A stretch of 64,000 nucleotides of DNA from Candidatus Hydrogenedentota bacterium (GCA_029556545.1 JAKQEQ010000023.1:62001-126000); one strand, 5' to 3'; shown: positions 35,361 to 46,842, counted from the stretch's first letter. The notes: generated from the sequence alone by a model not told the origin. Program-made: numbers and translations.

Positions 35361-37589
35361 TCAGGCCGGGCCTGGGCAGAAACCGTCTTCCGTGCCTTGG
35401 CCGGGGCAGGGGTGATAGCCGCCGGAATTGTAGAACTGGATGAGCCGCAGCAGTTCCGTCAAGCTTATCGTCCAGTCCGGGCCGGAAGGAGCGTAGTCGC
35501 TTGCGTGGGGGGCGCAGGAATGATTCTCGCCGGGACCGGGGGCGAAGCCATCCTCTGTATCGCCGGGATTTGCCGCACAGTGGAAACCGCCCGAGTTGTA
35601 GAATTGGATAACCCGGAGCAGTTCCGTCAACTCGATCAGCCCGTTATCGTTCTGGTCCGCCGTGTGGCTCGCGGGTTCGCCCTCGCCTTCGCCCTCGCCT
35701 TCGCCCTCGCCCTCGCCCTCGCCCTCACCCTCGCCCTCGCCTTCGCCCTCGCCTTCGCCGGGCTGCACAAATACCGCTGTCACGGACTTGTCCGCGTTCA
35801 TCAGAATGGTCGCGGGATTTGCAGCGCCGGACAGGTCGCCTTCCCAGTGGTCGAAGGCCCACGCTTCCGCCGGGAGGGCCGTGACCTCGACTTCGCTGCC
35901 GGAAAGATAGGGGTGCACGCCCGGTTCGGGCAGTACGGTTCCTTCACCGATCACCGCCACGGTCAAGGTATAGACGGGAATCTCGGTGAAGACGGCGGTG
36001 ATAGACTTGTCGGCATCCATAACGATGCTGGTTGGGTTCTGGGACCCGGACAGGTCGCCTTCCCAGTGGTCGAAGGCCCACCCTTCCGCCGGGGCGGCGC
36101 TGAGCGCGACCTCGGCCCCCTCGAGATAGGTATGATCGCCGGACTCAGGCGATACGGCTCCGTTGCCGATTACGGCCATAGTCAAGGTATACGTGGGAAT
36201 CTCAGAAAAGACGGCAACGACCGTAATATCGGCGTTCATGGCGACGCCGGTCGGGTTTTCGGTACCTCCAAGGTCGCCTTCCCAGTGGTCGAACAGCCAC
36301 CCTTCGGCCGGCATGGCCGTAATCTCCACGAGGGTCCCGACGACATAGACGTGCGCGCCCGGCTCCGGCGTGATTGTGCCCTCTCCGATTACCGACGTGG
36401 TCAAGGTAAAGGTCTTCTCGACGAAGACGGCGGTCACGGTCTTGTCGCTGTCCATGAAGACGGTCTTCGGATTCTGGGACCCCGAGAAATCGCCCTCCCA
36501 ATGGTCGAATAACCAAGCGGGGTCGGACGTTGCGCCGACGGAAACGAAAGCGCCCTCTTGGTACTGATGCGCGCCGGGCGCCGGTGCAGTCGTTCCATTG
36601 CCGACGACGTTGATCGTCAGAGTAACCGCGCCCAGCTCGACGAAAACCCCCGTCACGCTCTTGTCCGAGTCCATCAGCACTTCACCGTAGGGCTCTGTCC
36701 CCGTAAGGTCGCCCTCCCAATGATCGAAACGCCAGCCGGTGGCCGGACTCGCGGAAAGGGACGCCACCGCGCCATCGGCGTAGTAATGCGTCCCCGCCGC
36801 GGGAATGGTGAACCCTTCCCCGACGACCGCAATCGTGAGGGTATAGTCGCCCTCGACGAATACGGCGGTCACCGTCTTGTCCGAGTCCATCTCGATACTG
36901 CGTATCGACTCCGTCCCCGTGAGGTCGCCCTCCCAGTGGTCGAACGCCCAGCCCGGATCGGGAAATGCCTGCAAGAGCACGAAGGCCCCTTCCACGAAGT
37001 CATGCGTACCCGCGAGTGGGTCGGTCGTCCCATCGCCGACGACGATAATGGTCAACGTATGGGTGGGCGTCTCGGAAAACACGGCGGTGACGGTCTTGTC
37101 CCCGTCCATCAAGACTTCGCCCATGGGGACTGTGCCGCTCAGATCGCCTTCCCAATGATCAAAGGACCACCCGGAATCGGGGACGGCGGATATCGAGGCG
37201 GTCCGCCCTTCGACGTAGTGGTACGTTCCCGGCGGCGGGTCGGTCGTGCCGCCGCCGACCACGGCAATCGAGAGCGTCGGGCCGCCCTCAGAGAACACGG
37301 CGGTCACCGTCGTATCTGAATTCAGATACGTGGCCACGACTGGATAAGTGCCGGTCAAGCCGCCCTCCCAATGATCGAAGGCCCAATCGGGGTCCGGCGT
37401 CGCCCGAAAGGTGATTACCTGCCCCTCATCATAGACGTGCACGCCCGCGGGCGGGTCGGTCACGCCGTTGCCGATAACGTTCATTGTCAGGGTGAACGGG
37501 GCCTTCGGGCCCGCGTCGGCCGGCTGCGCGGCGACACTTAGTGTTCCGCATAGAAGCGAGAGGGCAAAGCCAATCTGATGCACTCGCAT
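35361..37589 (-). CDS. secreted protein with eight InlB-type repeats, Gly-Glu linker and dockerin-like C-terminus
   Basis: 742 residues. Signal peptide MRVHQIGFALSLLCGTLSVAAQPADA. Eight repeats of about 75 residues follow, each with a W-x-FDHWEGxLxG core and KTVTAVF end (Listeria-Bacteroides/Flg_new_2 type, found on surface proteins). A (Gly-Glu)n linker then leads to a module starting [28 protein letters not shown] and ending in a second [14 protein letters not shown] unit. The first half has a D-x-N-D-N-G-x-I-x-x-x-E pattern like a dockerin or EF-hand loop. The same module ends the SGNH gene at 43123. The module is probably a surface-attachment or sorting tag (inference). ATG 37589 has AAGGGG upstream. 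Confidence 0.85.
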   Translation of the reverse strand: MRVHQIGFALSLLCGTLSVAAQPADAGPKAPFTLTMNVIGNGVTDPPAGVHVYDEGQVITFRATPDPDWAFDHWEGGLTGTYPVVATYLNSDTTVTAVFSEGGPTLSIAVVGGGTTDPPPGTYHYVEGRTASISAVPDSGWSFDHWEGDLSGTVPMGEVLMDGDKTVTAVFSETPTHTLTIIVVGDGTTDPLAGTHDFVEGAFVLLQAFPDPGWAFDHWEGDLTGTESIRSIEMDSDKTVTAVFVEGDYTLTIAVVGEGFTIPAAGTHYYADGAVASLSASPATGWRFDHWEGDLTGTEPYGEVLMDSDKSVTGVFVELGAVTLTINVVGNGTTAPAPGAHQYQEGAFVSVGATSDPAWLFDHWEGDFSGSQNPKTVFMDSDKTVTAVFVEKTFTLTTSVIGEGTITPEPGAHVYVVGTLVEITAMPAEGWLFDHWEGDLGGTENPTGVAMNADITVVAVFSEIPTYTLTMAVIGNGAVSPESGDHTYLEGAEVALSAAPAEGWAFDHWEGDLSGSQNPTSIVMDADKSITAVFTEIPVYTLTVAVIGEGTVLPEPGVHPYLSGSEVEVTALPAEAWAFDHWEGDLSGAANPATILMNADKSVTAVFVQPGEGEGEGEGEGEGEGEGEGEGEGEGEGEPASHTADQNDNGLIELTELLRVIQFYNSGGFHCAANPGDTEDGFAPGPGENHSCAPHASDYAPSGPDWTISLTELLRLIQFYNSGGYHPCPGQGTEDGFCPGPA
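35676..35760. repeat. hexanucleotide repeat encoding (Gly-Glu)n
   Basis: About 14 copies of CTCGCC-type hexamers (CCTCGC, with CTTCGC and CTCACC variants) code for the Gly-Glu linker on the minus strand. Such tracts can change length by slippage in steps of two residues without frame loss. Confidence 0.85.
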
Positions 37590-37705
37590 AGTCAATTCCC
37601 CTTTCTTTGGTTGCTGGGTGGACGTTCCCTCGCCCGACCAAGCCAAGGCGTTGAAGTCCTGGGGCAAACAAGCACAAGCTGCACCCGGACGCAGCGTTTG
37701 TCAAC

Positions 37706-39286
37706 CTAGTACTTGTCAATGACAACCATGGTATAGACCTCCTCAACTCCCCAAGCACTGGTTGTGGAGACGCCCAAACCGTAGGTTCCGTACGCACCTT
37801 GTATGTAGTGAAGTATGCGGAACGTGGCGGGCGCCGACAGGTTCAAGCGGCCCTCCAGAAAAGAACGCGTCTGCGTCTGGTCGACGCCAGGATTCGACCA
37901 TTCGACGGTCCCGATGATTGCATAGGAACTTGACGTCACATTATACAGCGCGACCTTATGGCCGTACATCATGAACGCCGGCGCGCTGGCGGTAACCTTA
38001 TACCGACCCGCGGGTAGTGTGAAATCTTTGTTGGACAAGGAAGCGCCCGCGATGTTCGTATTCAAGTGGTTTAGGTCCCGGTGGTTCCAGCCGGCCGAGG
38101 AATTTCCGGCAGGCGTGCCGGCTGGCTTCACTTCGCGGATGATGGCATAGCCACCGATGGCCCGCCAATCGCCGCCGTCCCACGTGAGCGCGTGACCGAC
38201 GCCCGGCGAAGCCGCGTTGACGTCGCTCAGGTCGTTCAGCGCATGGGAATGCGCCGCGCCGGCGAAGGCGGAGGCGTGCTGGCCGTCCACGGTGTCGGCG
38301 TCAAGACCGCCGCCGGAGCCCGTGTTCAAGCGGGCATTGTCTATCTTCCCCGACGTAATCCGCGCGCCGTCCAGCGCGATGTTCGCATGGGCCGAGGCGT
38401 CCGTGTCGTGGGCGGTGAAGGCGGCCCCGTGAGCCGAGGCGTCCGTGTCATGCGCGGCGAGGTCCGCGTCGATCTTGTCCCGAATATCCTGGTGGGCCGT
38501 TGGGCTCGCCCCGTGGGTCGTATCCACATACGCCTGGATGCTGCTCAGATGCGACCCGTCCAGCGTGTCCGCGTCGATCCCGCCGCCAGAACCCATGCTC
38601 AGGCGTTCATTGTCAATCTTGCCGGACGTAATCCGCGCGGCGTCGATTTCGAGCCCCGGGTGCGCGCCGGTATCGGCGTCGTGGGCGGCGATATCCGCGC
38701 CGATTTGCGCGCGGATGTCGCTATGGGCCGCGCCGCTTACATCATGGGCGGCAATGTCCGCGCCGATCTGCGTGCGGATGTCGCTGTGGGCCGTGCCGCT
38801 TGCGTCGTGCGTGCTCACCGCCGCGCTGATGTCGGACGCAATGTCCGCGGCGTGTTTGCCGTCCAGCGTGTCGGCATCACCCGCTTGCGTTGCATGGAAG
38901 GCATAAGGCGCGCGCGTAAGCGGCACACGCGGCGCATACGCCTGCATCCCCGCGCCGACGTCCGCCGATACTTCGAGCCAGAGCGACGCCTCCGCATTAT
39001 CGGCAAACAGCGTGCCCAGTGGGGTCACCGCGCCCAATTGGACGGAGAACGCCCCGTCCAGGGTAGTCACCGTCTGCGGTTCCGTCCACAGCGCCGCACC
39101 GCCCGTTTCCGCCGCGAATACCCCGAAACTCATCGGGTACGCGCCGTCCGCGACGGGGCCGCCAGCGCTGTCACGAATCACGCCCTGGTACGTCACGGTG
39201 TTCGCCTGTGCCACGACGAGACCGCTTGCCAATACCAAGGCCGCCGCGCCGCCCCATGCCCGCAACCTGTCGCTCTTTGCAAACAT
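37706..39286 (-). CDS. secreted tail-fibre-like repeat protein, paralogue A
   Basis: 526 residues. Signal peptide MFAKSDRLRAWGGAAALVLASGLVVAQA. A conserved N-terminal beta domain (NTVTYQGVIRDSAGGPVADGAYPMSFGVF) is followed by DADTLDGKHAADI and by a run of short repeats of about 14 residues with HD-x(4-6)-AH, for example IAAHDVSGAAHSDIRAQIGAD. TLDG-x-H words recur as in phage tail-fibre and some bacterial surface proteins. A C-terminal domain ends VEEVYTMVVIDKY. First of three tandem paralogues (others at 39522 and 41281). Probably an extracellular fibre. Function unknown. Confidence 0.8.
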   Translation of the reverse strand: MFAKSDRLRAWGGAAALVLASGLVVAQANTVTYQGVIRDSAGGPVADGAYPMSFGVFAAETGGAALWTEPQTVTTLDGAFSVQLGAVTPLGTLFADNAEASLWLEVSADVGAGMQAYAPRVPLTRAPYAFHATQAGDADTLDGKHAADIASDISAAVSTHDASGTAHSDIRTQIGADIAAHDVSGAAHSDIRAQIGADIAAHDADTGAHPGLEIDAARITSGKIDNERLSMGSGGGIDADTLDGSHLSSIQAYVDTTHGASPTAHQDIRDKIDADLAAHDTDASAHGAAFTAHDTDASAHANIALDGARITSGKIDNARLNTGSGGGLDADTVDGQHASAFAGAAHSHALNDLSDVNAASPGVGHALTWDGGDWRAIGGYAIIREVKPAGTPAGNSSAGWNHRDLNHLNTNIAGASLSNKDFTLPAGRYKVTASAPAFMMYGHKVALYNVTSSSYAIIGTVEWSNPGVDQTQTRSFLEGRLNLSAPATFRILHYIQGAYGTYGLGVSTTSAWGVEEVYTMVVIDKY

Positions 39287-39382
39287 TGCCCTGTCCTCCT
39301 GTCACACGACCGCGCCGCGTCTAGGAAGCGACGATTATCGCTTCAATCATTGCCCGCACATCCCGCCGTCGGCCGCTGAGTC

Positions 39383-39388
39383 ATTATA
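39383..39388 (-). promoter_or_regulatory. -10 element upstream of paralogue A
   Basis: TATAAT on the minus strand, about 95 bases before the ATG of the gene at 37706. The same element and about 40 bases around it recur before the second paralogue at 41196, so the promoter was copied with the gene. No good -35 is seen. Confidence 0.5.
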
Positions 39389-39521
39389 CTCTGTGTTCGG
39401 CGCTCTCACGCCCTCAGGAAAGCAACTGGGGCCAAGCTCCTTACCACGTCATATCGTCCGGCCTCTGAGCCCACTGACGGTGTGAGAAGACGCGATTCTT
39501 CGCATGACCGCACCCGTTTCC

Positions 39522-41099
39522 TCAGTACTTCTCGATAACAACGATCGCGTACCGCTCCGGCTGGCCGCTTCCGGCGTAAACGCCGAGTCCGTTGGGGGAT
39601 TGTGCGTTTGTTATGTAATGGCGCAGGTGGTACGTGGTCGGCACCGCAACATTCAAGGTTCCTTCGACGTAGGAGCGTGTCTGGGACCCGTAGCTGGTTG
39701 GGTTGTATTCAGAGGTGCCCGGGATGACAGTCGCACCGGTTGCAACATTGTTCAGCAGGAGTTGGTGCCGGAAACTAATTACTGATGGGGCACTCGCAGA
39801 GATTCTGTACCGGCCCGGAGGAAGCGTGAACGCGTTGGACACCAGTGTCACTCCGGGAATATTGGTGTCAACTCGGTTGAGCGTCCTTGTTTGCAGACCC
39901 ACGAAAGAGGCACCCCCGTCAGTGCCGTTCGGTTTCTCGTCCCAAAATATCGCATACCCGCCTGAAGGTCGCCACTCGCTCGCCGATTGAACCCACGAAA
40001 GCGTCTGGCCGTCAGCCGGTCCGGCGGCGTTGACGTCGCTCAGGTCGTTCAGCGCGTGGGAATGCGCCGCACCGGCGAAGGCCGAGGCATGCTGCCCGTC
40101 CACGGTGTCCGCGTCGAGACCGCCGCTGGGACCGGTATTCAAGTGCGCATTGGCGATCTTCCCCGACGTGATCCGCGCGCCGTCCAGCGCGATGTTCGCA
40201 TGGGCCGAGGCGTCCGTGTCGTGGGCGGTGAAGGCGGCCCCGTGAGCCGCGGCGTCCGTGTCATGCGCGGCAACGTCCGCGTCGATCTTGTCCCGAATGT
40301 CCGGGTGCGCCGCCGGACTCGTGCCGTGGGTCGTGTCGACGTAGGCTTGGATGCTGCTCAGATGCGCGCCGTCCAGCGTGTCCGCGTCCAGACCGCCGCC
40401 GGGTCCGGTGTTCAGCCGGTCGTTGCTAATCCTACCGGACGTAATCCGTGTGGCGTCGATCTCGATCCCCGGATGCGCGCCGATATCGGCGTCGTGCGCG
40501 GCGATATCCGTGCCGATCTGCGCGCGGATGTCGCTATGGGCCGCACCGCTTACATCATGGGCGGCAATGTCCGCGCCGATCTGGGTTCGAATGTCGGCAT
40601 GGGCCGCGCCGCTCGCGTCATGGGTGGTCACTGCCGTGCTGATGTCCGCGGCAATATCCGCCGCGTGCTTACCGTCCAGCGTGTCGGCATCACCGGCCCG
40701 CGTCGCGTGGAAAGCGTAGGGTGCGCGCGTAAGCGGCACACGCGGCGCATACGCCTGCATCCCCGCGCCGACGTCCGCCGAGACTTCGAGCCAGAGCGAC
40801 GCGCCCGCATTTTCGGCAAACAGCGTACCCAGTGGAGTCACCGCGCCCAATTCGACGGAGAACGCCCCGTCCAGGGTGGTCACCGTCTGCGGTTCTGTCC
40901 ACAGCGCCGCACCGCCCGTCTCCGCCGCGAATACCCCGAAACTCATCGGGTACGCCCCGTCCGTGACGGGATTCCCGGCGGTGTCGCGCAGCACGCCCTG
41001 GTAAGTCACCGTGTTCGCTTGGGCCACGACGAGACCGCTTGCTAGTACTAAGGCCGCCACGCCGCCCCATGCCCTCAATCTGTCGCTCTTTGCAAACAT
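39522..41099 (-). CDS. secreted tail-fibre-like repeat protein, paralogue B
   Basis: 525 residues from ATG 41099, with GAGGACAG upstream as in paralogue A. The first 180 residues are nearly identical to paralogue A, including the signal peptide and the SVELGAVTPLGTLFAENAG segment. The middle repeats (HDADIGAHPGIEIDATRI, HDTDAAAHGAAFTAHD) differ in number and order. The C-terminal domain is divergent and ends PERYAIVVIEKY. The near-identical DNA in the N-terminal parts suggests recent duplication or gene conversion. Confidence 0.8.
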   Translation of the reverse strand: MFAKSDRLRAWGGVAALVLASGLVVAQANTVTYQGVLRDTAGNPVTDGAYPMSFGVFAAETGGAALWTEPQTVTTLDGAFSVELGAVTPLGTLFAENAGASLWLEVSADVGAGMQAYAPRVPLTRAPYAFHATRAGDADTLDGKHAADIAADISTAVTTHDASGAAHADIRTQIGADIAAHDVSGAAHSDIRAQIGTDIAAHDADIGAHPGIEIDATRITSGRISNDRLNTGPGGGLDADTLDGAHLSSIQAYVDTTHGTSPAAHPDIRDKIDADVAAHDTDAAAHGAAFTAHDTDASAHANIALDGARITSGKIANAHLNTGPSGGLDADTVDGQHASAFAGAAHSHALNDLSDVNAAGPADGQTLSWVQSASEWRPSGGYAIFWDEKPNGTDGGASFVGLQTRTLNRVDTNIPGVTLVSNAFTLPPGRYRISASAPSVISFRHQLLLNNVATGATVIPGTSEYNPTSYGSQTRSYVEGTLNVAVPTTYHLRHYITNAQSPNGLGVYAGSGQPERYAIVVIEKY

Positions 41100-41195
41100 T
41101 GCCCTGTCCTCCTGCTGGACGGCTGCGCAGTGTCTTGCAAGCGACAATCACCGCTTCCTTCATTACCTGCGCATCCTGCCGTCGACCGATCGGTC

Positions 41196-41201
41196 ATTAT
41201 A
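41196..41201 (-). promoter_or_regulatory. -10 element upstream of paralogue B
   Basis: TATAAT on the minus strand, about 97 bases before ATG 41099. Flanking DNA closely matches that before paralogue A. Confidence 0.5.
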
Positions 41202-41280
41202 CTCCGTCTTCGGCGTTCTCACGCCCTCAGGAAAGCGCCGCGGGCCAAGCTCCGTACCACATCTTATCAGGCCGAGTGCG

Positions 41281-42804
41281 CTAGTACTTTTCGATCACGA
41301 CGACGGTGTAAACCTCTTGAATTCCGGCGCCGGGGGCCGCGAGCCCCAAGCCCCATGTTCCACGTGCCGTCGGCGTGTAATGTCGTATCTGGAACACTGT
41401 GCTGGCCGAGAGGTTCAAATAACCGTCAATGAAAGACCGTGACTCGGCGCTGTCAGCTCCCGCATTGGTGTATCCGTTAGCCCCAATGATTTGGTGTGCA
41501 CCCGATGAGACGTTGTAGAGCGTGGCTTTGTGTCGCCCTGCCATGAATGACGGCGCGCTAGCTGAAATCCTGTATCGCCCCGGCGGCAACGTCAAATTAG
41601 TATTCCCGGACAGCGACACCCCAGGAATATTGGTATCCAGAGAATTCAGCGTGCGGATTTGCCAGCCCGATATAGAAGCGCCGCCCTCCGTACCGGCCGC
41701 CCTTACGTCTCGAAGAACCGCGTAGCCGCCGACGGCTTGCCACTGCGAGGCACCGGGCTCCCACGTAAGGGCTTGGCCCGCGCTCGGGCTGGCTGCGCTG
41801 ACGTCGCTCAGGTCGTTCAGCGCGTGGGAATGCGCCGCCCCCGCGAAGGCCGAGGCATGCTGCCCGTCCACCATGTCCGCGTCGAGACCGCCGCCGGGAC
41901 CGGTATTCAAGTGCGCATTGGCGATCTTGCCCGACGTGATCCGCGCGCCGTCCAGCGCGATGTTCGCATGGGCCGCGGCGTCACTGTCGTGCGCGCCGAT
42001 CGCGGAGCCATGGGCGGCCGCATCGGCGTCGTGCGCCGCGAGGTCCGTGTCAATCTTGTTGCGGATGTCCTGGTGTGCCGCCGGACTCGTGCCGTGGGTC
42101 GTATCCACATACGCCTGAATGCTGCTCAGATGCGCGCCGTCCAGCGTGTCCGCGTCGAGACCGCCGCCGGGTCCCGTGTTCAGCCGGTCGTTGCTAATCT
42201 TACCGGACGTAATCCGCGCGGCGTCGATCTCGATCCCCGGGTGGGCCGCCGGGTCGGTGTCATGTGCGGCGATATCCGCGCCGATTTGCGCGCGGATGTC
42301 GCTATGGGCCGCGCCGCTCGTGCTGTGCGCGCCGACGGCGCTGCTGATGTCCGTGGCGATATCCGCGGCGTGCTTGCCGTCCAGGGTGTCGGCATCACCG
42401 GCCCGCGTCGCGTGGAAAGCGTAGGGTGCGCGCGTAAGCGGCACACGCGGCGCATAGGCCTGCATCCCCGCGCCGACGTCCGCCGATACTTCGAGCCAGA
42501 GCGACGCGCCCGCATTTTCGGCAAACAGCGTACCCAGTGGAGTCACCGCGCCCAATTGGACGGAGAACGCCCCGTCCAGGGTGGTCACCGTCTGCGGTTC
42601 CGTCCACAGCGCCGCACCGCCCGTCTCCGCCGCGAATATCCCGAAACTCATCGGATACGCGCCGTCCGCAACGGGATTCCCGGCGCTATCCCGCAGCACG
42701 CCCTGATACGTCACTGTATTTGTCTGAGCCGGGACACCGCCGCCCACAAGAATCAGCACCGACAGCAGGCCCCACATCGTGATAACGGAATTCTTTCGAG
42801 TCAT
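41281..42804 (-). CDS. secreted tail-fibre-like repeat protein, paralogue C
   Basis: 507 residues. The signal peptide differs (MTRKNSVITMWGLLSVLILVGGGVPAQ), but from NTVTYQGVLRDSAGNPVADGAYPMSFG onward it matches paralogues A and B. The repeat part has HDTDPAAHPGIEIDAARI and HDADAAAHGSAIGAHD. The C-terminal domain ends GIQEVYTVVVIEKY. AGGAGG lies just upstream of the ATG. Being shorter, with its own signal peptide and upstream DNA, it is the most diverged of the three. Confidence 0.8.
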   Translation of the reverse strand: MTRKNSVITMWGLLSVLILVGGGVPAQTNTVTYQGVLRDSAGNPVADGAYPMSFGIFAAETGGAALWTEPQTVTTLDGAFSVQLGAVTPLGTLFAENAGASLWLEVSADVGAGMQAYAPRVPLTRAPYAFHATRAGDADTLDGKHAADIATDISSAVGAHSTSGAAHSDIRAQIGADIAAHDTDPAAHPGIEIDAARITSGKISNDRLNTGPGGGLDADTLDGAHLSSIQAYVDTTHGTSPAAHQDIRNKIDTDLAAHDADAAAHGSAIGAHDSDAAAHANIALDGARITSGKIANAHLNTGPGGGLDADMVDGQHASAFAGAAHSHALNDLSDVSAASPSAGQALTWEPGASQWQAVGGYAVLRDVRAAGTEGGASISGWQIRTLNSLDTNIPGVSLSGNTNLTLPPGRYRISASAPSFMAGRHKATLYNVSSGAHQIIGANGYTNAGADSAESRSFIDGYLNLSASTVFQIRHYTPTARGTWGLGLAAPGAGIQEVYTVVVIEKY

Positions 42805-43122
42805 TGCTGTACCTCCTACCTGGGTCTTGGCCCTTGCTTTTCGCCTCGAATTACAGAATATGCCGACTGCCGCAGCCAGTCTTCAACGCTGCCCCCGCCA
42901 AAACTGAGAAGTATACTAAAATCTAACGACGCATGGAAGTGGCAGCAAGGAATCCCCGAGAGGCGGAACGAGGACCGCGTCACGCTTGCGCCCGACCCCT
43001 ATTAGTCACGCCCCGCATCCTCGCCAATCTTCTTAAAGTTCGCCACTCCATTCACTGAGCGCGGCATAGGTGTCGTGCCCATCATGCGTCATGGGCAAAA
43101 CGCCGCTATAATACGTAAGCGC
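42805..43122. other. intergenic region, 318 bases
   Basis: No gene is seen. It holds the leader of paralogue C. On the minus strand a possible promoter reads TTGAAG, 18 bases, CATATT about 50 bases from the ATG. Near 43108 there is a TATAAT on the plus strand with no gene behind it. Confidence 0.5.
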
Positions 43123-44946
<1,824 letters not shown>

Positions 44947-45030
44947 AGATTCAGACCCCGGATTTCGCCTCGCAACAACAACCTGATTGTACTCGGGAAT
45001 TGCCGTGAAAAACCAAAATCGTCCGTTGGT

Positions 45031-45060
45031 TTGACACCCGGCGGAACGCCGTGAGAAAAT
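45031..45060 (+). promoter_or_regulatory. probable promoter of PPi-type phosphofructokinase
   Basis: A perfect TTGACA at 45031, an 18-base spacer and GAAAAT at 45055. The spacer contains the palindrome CGGCGGAACGCCG (45039-45051), which could be an operator. It lies about 70 bases before the ATG at 45128. Confidence 0.45.
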
Positions 45061-45127
45061 AACGCGCCTTTTCGGCAACCCCTCATGGCCCCCCAATGTA
45101 TTTCCAGGCCCGATAAGGAGAAGTTGT

Positions 45128-46339
45128 ATGTCGGCATTACAAGGCAAGGTGTTGGTGGCCCAAGGCGGCGGTCCAACGGCGGTGATCAATCAGAGCGTGG
45201 TCGGCGTTGTCCTCGAATCCCGCAAGTATCCGCAGGCGACTCACGTTTACGGCGCGCTGCACGGCGTGCGCGGCATCAAGAACGAGGAATTCCTCGATCT
45301 GACCGAAGCGACGACGCACAACCTCGAGGCGGTGGCGCGCACACCGTCTTCGGGACTCTTGTCCACGCGCGACAAACCGGACGCCGCCTACTGCCACGAG
45401 ATCTTCGAGGTCTGCCGCAAGTATGACATTCGGTATTTCTTCTATGTCGGCGGGAACGATAGCGCGGATACCTGCAATATCGTAAACAAGGAAGCCAAGA
45501 AGGCAGGCTATGAACTGCGGGTCATTCACGTCCCGAAGACGATCGACAACGACTTGCTCGAGACGGACCACTGCCCCGGCTTCGGATCGGCGGCGAAGTT
45601 CGTGGCCCAGGCGTTCGCGGGCGTGAACCTGGACAACCGGGCCCTGCCGGGCGTCTACATCGGCGTCGTCATGGGCCGGCACGCCGGCTTTCTTACCGCA
45701 TCCTCGGTCCTGGCGAAGAAATACCCGGACGACGGCCCCCACCTCATCTATGTTCCCGAGCGGCCCCTTTCGCGCGATCAGTTCATCGCGGACGTGAAGC
45801 GGGTCTACGCCGAACACGGGCGCTGCGTCGTGGCGGCGTCCGAGGGCGTGGCGGACGCGAGCGGCAAGGCGATTGCCGAGCAATTCACCAACGGCGAGAA
45901 GGACGCGCACGGCAACGTCCAGCTTTCCGGCACCGGCGCGCTGGGCGACCTGCTGAGCCGTTGGGTGAAGGAGGACACGGAAATCGAACGCGTTCGCGCG
46001 GACACGCTCGGCTACTTGCAGCGCAGTTTCCTGGGCTGCGTGAGCGAGGTCGACCAGTCCGAGGCCCGCGAGGTCGGCGAGAAGGCCGCGCAGTATGCCA
46101 TATGGCACAACCTCGACGGGTCGGTGGCCATCCGGCGCATCGGCGACTACGCCGTCGAGTATTTCCTGACGCCCCTCGAAAGCGTCGCCCGAAAGGCCCG
46201 GTCGATGCCGGACGAGTTCATCAACGCGGACGGCAACGGCGTCACGGAAGCGTTCATCAAGTACTGCCGCCCGCTCGTGGGCGCCATGCCGGTGCTCGAG
46301 CGCATAGCGGCGCCCAGGGCGGCCAAGGTGCGGGCGTAA
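45128..46339 (+). CDS. 6-phosphofructokinase, pyrophosphate-dependent type
   Basis: 403 residues. GGNDSADT replaces the ATP-type GGDGS, and VPKTIDNDL has Lys before TIDND; both are marks of PPi-dependent enzymes. [13 protein letters not shown] and [10 protein letters not shown] follow the family order. It would catalyse the reversible conversion of fructose-6-phosphate with PPi. AAGGAG lies 7 bases before the ATG. The thioesterase gene begins 3 bases after its stop. Confidence 0.9.
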   Translation: MSALQGKVLVAQGGGPTAVINQSVVGVVLESRKYPQATHVYGALHGVRGIKNEEFLDLTEATTHNLEAVARTPSSGLLSTRDKPDAAYCHEIFEVCRKYDIRYFFYVGGNDSADTCNIVNKEAKKAGYELRVIHVPKTIDNDLLETDHCPGFGSAAKFVAQAFAGVNLDNRALPGVYIGVVMGRHAGFLTASSVLAKKYPDDGPHLIYVPERPLSRDQFIADVKRVYAEHGRCVVAASEGVADASGKAIAEQFTNGEKDAHGNVQLSGTGALGDLLSRWVKEDTEIERVRADTLGYLQRSFLGCVSEVDQSEAREVGEKAAQYAIWHNLDGSVAIRRIGDYAVEYFLTPLESVARKARSMPDEFINADGNGVTEAFIKYCRPLVGAMPVLERIAAPRAAKVRA

Positions 46340-46341
46340 TC

Positions 46342-46791
46342 GTGCGCGCCCCCGAGGACGAACTCTACGCAAAGCTGCGGGGCCGCGTCGGCGACGACGG
46401 CGGCCTCACCATACCGCCGGTGATCGTCGCGGAGTTGCGTCCTCGGTTGCTCGACCATACGCCGGGAGAATCGATACGTTGCGCGTTTCCCGCCCAGGAG
46501 CGGTTCGCGAACCCGATGGGCATGCTCCAGGGCGGGATTATTGCCGCCGCCTTCGATTTCGTGTTCGGTATGCTTGCTTTCCTGACGCTCGAGCGCCCGT
46601 GCGCGAGTGTTACAATGAACCTCACGTATCTTCGCCCGCTGCCCGCGGACGGGGCCGAGTTCACGGTCGAGGTCTGCATGCGCGCCGCCATGCGCTCGTT
46701 GGCGTTCCTCGAAGGCTCGGTCTGCGACGGAAACGGAAAGACCATCGCCACGGCCACGACAACCATGAACGTGCCGCGTCAGGAGACGTAG
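46342..46791 (+). CDS. PaaI-family (hotdog fold) thioesterase
   Basis: 149 residues from GTG 46342, two bases after the previous stop. NPMGMLQGGIIAAAFDFVFGMLAF has the hotdog helix with the HGG-like glycine pair, here QGG. ASVTMNLTYLRPLPADG and SVCDGNGKTIATATTTM complete the fold. Such enzymes hydrolyse acyl-CoA thioesters. Substrate unknown. Confidence 0.85.
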   Translation: MRAPEDELYAKLRGRVGDDGGLTIPPVIVAELRPRLLDHTPGESIRCAFPAQERFANPMGMLQGGIIAAAFDFVFGMLAFLTLERPCASVTMNLTYLRPLPADGAEFTVEVCMRAAMRSLAFLEGSVCDGNGKTIATATTTMNVPRQET

Positions 46792-46842
46792 CGGCTATGT
46801 ACGGAAAGACACGAAAAGACACGGACAAATCCGCCGAACGCG

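Noticed and set aside
37706-42804. Prophage tail-fibre region
   Set aside because: The TLDG-type repeats resemble tail fibres, but each protein has a signal peptide and no other phage genes are present.
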